DNA from: Alphaproteobacteria bacterium
GTDB taxonomy: Bacteria; Pseudomonadota; Alphaproteobacteria; Rhizobiales; Aestuariivirgaceae
Direction of reading: 5' to 3'
Assembly: GCA_026400595.1 (NCBI GenBank)
Contig: JAPLOT010000271.1
Coordinates: 1-9,021, forward strand
DNA: 9,021 bases
The translations under genes were made by a program, and so were the position numbers. Below the pieces are notes generated by a model. It saw only the letters and a list, made by a program, of their open reading frames with translations, was not told where the DNA came from and searched no databases. Below, piece by piece: positions 6,239 through 9,021 of this stretch (position 1 is the first letter of the stretch; each line of letters begins with the position of its first letter).

Positions 6239-7077
6239 GTCTCACTGTCTTTCTCGCGGTGATCGTGGCTGCGGCCATGCATGCCTCGTGGAATGCGCTG
6301 GTCAAGGTCCGCACCGACCGCTTCGCATCGATCTCGATCACTGCGCTTGGCATGGCGCTCGTCGCCGTTCCGGTCTTGCCCTTCGTGGATGTCCCCCATG
6401 CTGCAGTCTGGCCGTGGATCATCGCTTCGGTCATCATCCATGTGGGCTACAGGCTCTTCCTGATCATGGCCTATAATGCCGGCGACCTGGCGCAGACCTA
6501 TCCGCTGGCACGCGGTGCCGCGCCCCTGATGACGGCGGTGGGCGCCATCTTCCTCGTTCACGAGGTTCCCGGCCCCATCGCTATCCTGGGGATACTGCTT
6601 CTGTCCGGCGGCACGCTGCTGATGTCGCTGCGCGGCGGGTTGCTGGGCCAGCTGAATGGCCGGGCCGTGGGCTATGCGCTTGCCACCTCGGTGTTTATCT
6701 CCGGCTACACGCTGGTCGATGGCAATGGCGCGCGCCTCGCCAGCACGGCCTCCAGCTATGCGGCATGGCTTTTCTTCTGCGATGGCCTCTGTTCAATGGT
6801 GATCGGCTTCTACTATCGTGGAAAGGGGCTCCTCACCGTGATCGCGCGCGAGTGGAAGACCGGCCTCATGGCCGGCGCGCTGAGTGCCGGATCCTACTGG
6901 ATCGCCATGTGGGCCATGACGCGTGCCCCGATCGCATCCGTTGCGGCCCTGCGCGAGACCTCGATCGTCTTCGCGATGATCATCTCCGTCTTCGTGATCG
7001 GCGAGCGAATGACCGCCTGGCGCGTGACGGCCGCGGCCTGCATCGTGGCGGGGGCCATCGCCCTGCGGATGGCTTAG
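6235..7077 (+). CDS. EamA/DMT-superfamily permease
   Basis: Predicted 280-residue inner-membrane transporter of the drug/metabolite transporter superfamily, with two EamA repeats and about ten hydrophobic helices. Typical features are the first helix with HASWNALVK (about 16-24), the end of the first repeat with AYNAGDLAQTYPLARGAAPL, and the matching part of the second repeat, RAPIASVAALRETSIVFAMI then a GERMT turn. Length is normal. The ATG at 6235 overlaps the preceding stop (ATGA) and has no strong ribosome site, as expected for coupled translation. A longer frame to 6205 would only add ten residues inside the upstream gene. Substrate is unknown: EamA proteins move amino acids, nucleotide sugars, amines and other metabolites, mostly outward but some inward. 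Location 60 nt before betC makes a choline-related or sulfated compound a reasonable guess, no more. Confidence 0.92.
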   Translation: MSLTVFLAVIVAAAMHASWNALVKVRTDRFASISITALGMALVAVPVLPFVDVPHAAVWPWIIASVIIHVGYRLFLIMAYNAGDLAQTYPLARGAAPLMTAVGAIFLVHEVPGPIAILGILLLSGGTLLMSLRGGLLGQLNGRAVGYALATSVFISGYTLVDGNGARLASTASSYAAWLFFCDGLCSMVIGFYYRGKGLLTVIAREWKTGLMAGALSAGSYWIAMWAMTRAPIASVAALRETSIVFAMIISVFVIGERMTAWRVTAAACIVAGAIALRMA

Positions 7078-7123
7078 CCCTTGCGAGGCAGCAGGGCCCG
7101 GAGTAGCTCACAGCCTCAGCCGC

Positions 7124-7128
7124 AAAGG
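7124..7128 (+). promoter_or_regulatory. Ribosome-binding site pointing to the GTG start of betC
   Basis: AAAGG directly abuts the in-frame ATG at 7129, too close for initiation, but lies 9 nt before the GTG at 7138. The GTG start gives MTRPNILILMVDQ, the usual beginning of BetC proteins. Confidence 0.55.
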
Positions 7129-7137
7129 ATGCCTGCC

Positions 7138-8646
7138 GTGACCCGCCCCAACATTCTCATTCTGATGGTCGACCAGCTGAACGGTACGCTCTTCCCCGAT
7201 GGTCCGGCGCCGTGGCTGCATGCGCCCCATCTCCGCAGGCTGGCGGAGCGATCGGTCAGGTTCAGCAATGCCTATACGGGTTCGCCGCTCTGCGCGCCGG
7301 GCCGCGCCAGCTTCATGTCGGGGCAATTGCCGTACAGGACCCGCGTCTATGACAATGCGGCGGAGTTCGCCTCCGACACGCCTACCTTTGCGCATCACCT
7401 GCGCCGTGCGGGGTACCGCACGACGCTTTCAGGCAAGATGCATTTCGTCGGACCTGATCAGCTGCACGGCTTCGAGGAACGCCTGACCACCGACATCTAT
7501 CCGGCGGATTTCGGCTGGACGCCCGATTACCGCAAGCCGGGCGAACGCATCGACTGGTGGTACCACAACCTCGGATCCGTGACGGGCGCCGGTGTCGCCG
7601 AGATCACCAATCAGCTCGAGTACGATGACGATGTCGCGCATCAGGCCGTTGCAAAGATCTTTGATCTCTCGCGGGGCGCCGACGCGCGGCCCTGGTGCCT
7701 GACGGTGAGTTTTACCCATCCGCACGATCCCTATGTCGCCCGCCGCAGGTACTGGGATCTCTATAATGACTGCGAACACCTGCTGCCGCCCGGGCGCAGC
7801 ATCCCCTACGACCAGCAGGATCCGCATTCGCGGCGCCTGATGGACGCCTGCGACTGGCGGGCCTTCGACATGACCGATGCGCAGATCCGCCGCGCGCGCC
7901 AGGGCTACTTCGCCAACATCTCCTACATCGATGACAAGATCGGCGAGATCCTCGCGGCCCTGACGGCTTCCCGGCAGGACGCCATCGTGCTTTTCCTCTC
8001 GGACCACGGCGACATGCTGGGCGAGCGCGGGCTCTGGTTCAAGATGAACTTCTTCGAGGGTTCGGCACGCGTACCCCTGATGGTGGCGGCGCCCGGACTG
8101 ACGCCGGGCCGCATCGATACGCCGGTCTCCACCATCGACGTGACCCCGACCCTTTGCGATCTCGCCGGCATCTCGATGATCGACGTGCTGGCCTGGACCG
8201 ACGGGGAAAGCCTCGTCCCTCTGGCGCAAGGCATGGCGCGGCAGTCGCCGGTCGCCATGGAATATGCTGCGGAAGGCTCCTGGGCGCCGCTCGTTGCCCT
8301 GCGCAAGGGCAGCTGGAAATACATTCGATGCGCGCTCGATCCGGAACTGCTCTTCGACCTTGAGGCCGATCCGGCGGAGCGCGTCAACCGTGCCGGCGAT
8401 CCCGCGGCCCGCGCCATGCTGGATGAGATGAGAGGCATTGCCGACACGCGCTGGGATCTCGCCGCCTATGATGCCGATGTCCGCGCCAGCCAGGCACGGC
8501 GCTGGGTGGTCTACGAGGCGCTGCGCAACGGAAGCTACTTTCCGTGGGATTACCAGCCGCTGCAGAAGGCCAGCGAACGCTACATGCGCAATCACATGGA
8601 CCTGAACATCCTCGAGGAAAGCAAGCGCTTCCCGCGCGGCGAATGA
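7138..8646 (+). CDS. betC: Choline-sulfatase
   Basis: Predicted 502-residue cytoplasmic type I sulfatase that hydrolyses choline-O-sulfate to choline and sulfate. Family residues are visible: metal Asp12 in LILMVDQLNG; the CxPxR motif as CAPGR at 52-56, where Cys52 should become formylglycine; Lys100 and His102 in SGKMHF; His194 and His196 in FTHPHDPY; Asp289-His290 in LSDHGDMLGERG; and Lys302. The last 40 residues (RWVVYEALRNGSYFPWDYQP, then RYMRNHMDLNILEESKRF) match the choline-sulfatase-specific C-terminal domain that helps form the active site in the oligomer, which sets BetC apart from other sulfatases. Length is close to that of characterised BetC (about 510). Maturation needs a formylglycine-generating enzyme, not in this window. 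It is the last gene of the plus-strand run; the usual partners betI, betB and betA are not here. The start is discussed with its ribosome site; 7129 would add three residues. Confidence 0.95.
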   Translation: MTRPNILILMVDQLNGTLFPDGPAPWLHAPHLRRLAERSVRFSNAYTGSPLCAPGRASFMSGQLPYRTRVYDNAAEFASDTPTFAHHLRRAGYRTTLSGKMHFVGPDQLHGFEERLTTDIYPADFGWTPDYRKPGERIDWWYHNLGSVTGAGVAEITNQLEYDDDVAHQAVAKIFDLSRGADARPWCLTVSFTHPHDPYVARRRYWDLYNDCEHLLPPGRSIPYDQQDPHSRRLMDACDWRAFDMTDAQIRRARQGYFANISYIDDKIGEILAALTASRQDAIVLFLSDHGDMLGERGLWFKMNFFEGSARVPLMVAAPGLTPGRIDTPVSTIDVTPTLCDLAGISMIDVLAWTDGESLVPLAQGMARQSPVAMEYAAEGSWAPLVALRKGSWKYIRCALDPELLFDLEADPAERVNRAGDPAARAMLDEMRGIADTRWDLAAYDADVRASQARRWVVYEALRNGSYFPWDYQPLQKASERYMRNHMDLNILEESKRFPRGE

Positions 8647-8648
8647 AG

Positions 8649-9021
8649 TCAGAAGCGCGGCTTGCGCTTGTCCCGGAAGGCAGCGACGCCTTCCTTCAGA
8701 TCGGCGCTGGCAGCCGCCATGGTTCCGGCAATGGCTTCCAGAACCCGCTCGGACTCCTCGCCTTCCGCCGCGTTGATCAGCATCTTCGTGGCCTGCGTTG
8801 CCGAAGGGCTGCGCGCCGCGATGCGCGTTGCCATGTCGCGCGCGGCCTCCAGGGACTTGCCCTGCGCCGCAATCGCGTCGACGAGCCCGAGGTTCAAGGC
8901 CTCCCCGGCCATGAAAACCTCGCCCAGCACCGCCATGCGGCGAACGAGCTGCGATCCGAAGCGGCGCACGGTGCGCTGCGTACCCGACCAGCCCGGGATG
9001 ATGCCGAGGCCGGTTTCGGGC
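8649..9021 (-). CDS. Enoyl-CoA hydratase/isomerase (crotonase) family, C-terminal part
   Basis: The window shows the last 123 or so residues of a crotonase-family protein; the N-terminal half, including the first oxyanion-hole segment, lies beyond position 9021. Visible family features are PETGLGIIPGWSGTQR, where the Glu after Pro is at the place of the second catalytic acid of hydratases, then LGEVFMAGEALNLGLVDAI, the conserved 'G-x-x-x-A-x-x-x-G-L-V' segment, and the C-terminal trimerisation helices ending KEGVAAFRDKRKPRF. Intact proteins are about 260 residues. Activity is on acyl-CoA thioesters, such as enoyl-CoA hydration or isomerisation, but the exact substrate cannot be told. It converges on betC with 2 nt between the two stop codons. 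Confidence 0.92.
   Translation of the reverse strand, partial: PETGLGIIPGWSGTQRTVRRFGSQLVRRMAVLGEVFMAGEALNLGLVDAIAAQGKSLEAARDMATRIAARSPSATQATKMLINAAEGEESERVLEAIAGTMAAASADLKEGVAAFRDKRKPRF

Noticed and set aside
7429..8595. A 388-codon minus-strand frame inside betC
   Set aside because: Shadow of the choline sulfatase gene; no recognisable domain and no ribosome site.

Overview
The window is a GC-rich stretch of bacterial chromosome, most likely from an alphaproteobacterium (Hyphomicrobiales or Rhodospirillales type). The evidence is a BetC-type choline sulfatase with its family-specific C-terminal tail, small secreted proteins resembling DUF3108 and DUF995, strong G/C preference at third codon positions, and several GTG starts. 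No species can be named from the sequence alone. There are no RNA genes, CRISPR arrays, insertion sequences or complete prophage genes that I can support.

Layout. (1) Positions 1-986 are visibly less GC-rich than the rest. They hold a single-domain universal stress protein (81-488), then about 500 bases with no convincing intact gene. That stretch contains what looks like the C-terminal DNA-binding helices of a decayed Crp/Fnr regulator (535-684). (2) 987-2837 is one long PAS-GGDEF-EAL gene for cyclic-di-GMP turnover, with both catalytic sites apparently intact and no GGDEF inhibitory site. (3) 2872-4699 on the minus strand carries three envelope genes: a GlsB/YeaQ/YmgE small membrane protein, a secreted DUF3108-like protein and a small secreted DUF995-like protein. 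(4) 4738-8646 on the plus strand is a tight four-gene run: DUF2878-like membrane protein, endonuclease/exonuclease/phosphatase (EEP) superfamily enzyme, EamA/DMT permease and choline sulfatase (betC). Spacings are 28 nt, a 4-nt ATGA overlap and about 60 nt, consistent with one operon. (5) 8649 to the window end, minus strand, is the C-terminal part of an enoyl-CoA hydratase/isomerase, convergent with betC and only 2 nt away.

How the genes may work together. Only betC has a specific substrate assignment: it releases choline and sulfate from choline-O-sulfate, feeding glycine-betaine synthesis or carbon and sulfur use. The permease just upstream is a plausible but unproven carrier for a related small molecule. 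The DUF2878 and EEP proteins have no known link to choline, so their tight association is the most interesting open question here. The left part mixes stress (Usp, GlsB-like) and second-messenger genes without clear operon linkage. I see no unmistakable new multi-gene system; the best candidate is the DUF2878-EEP-EamA-BetC run.
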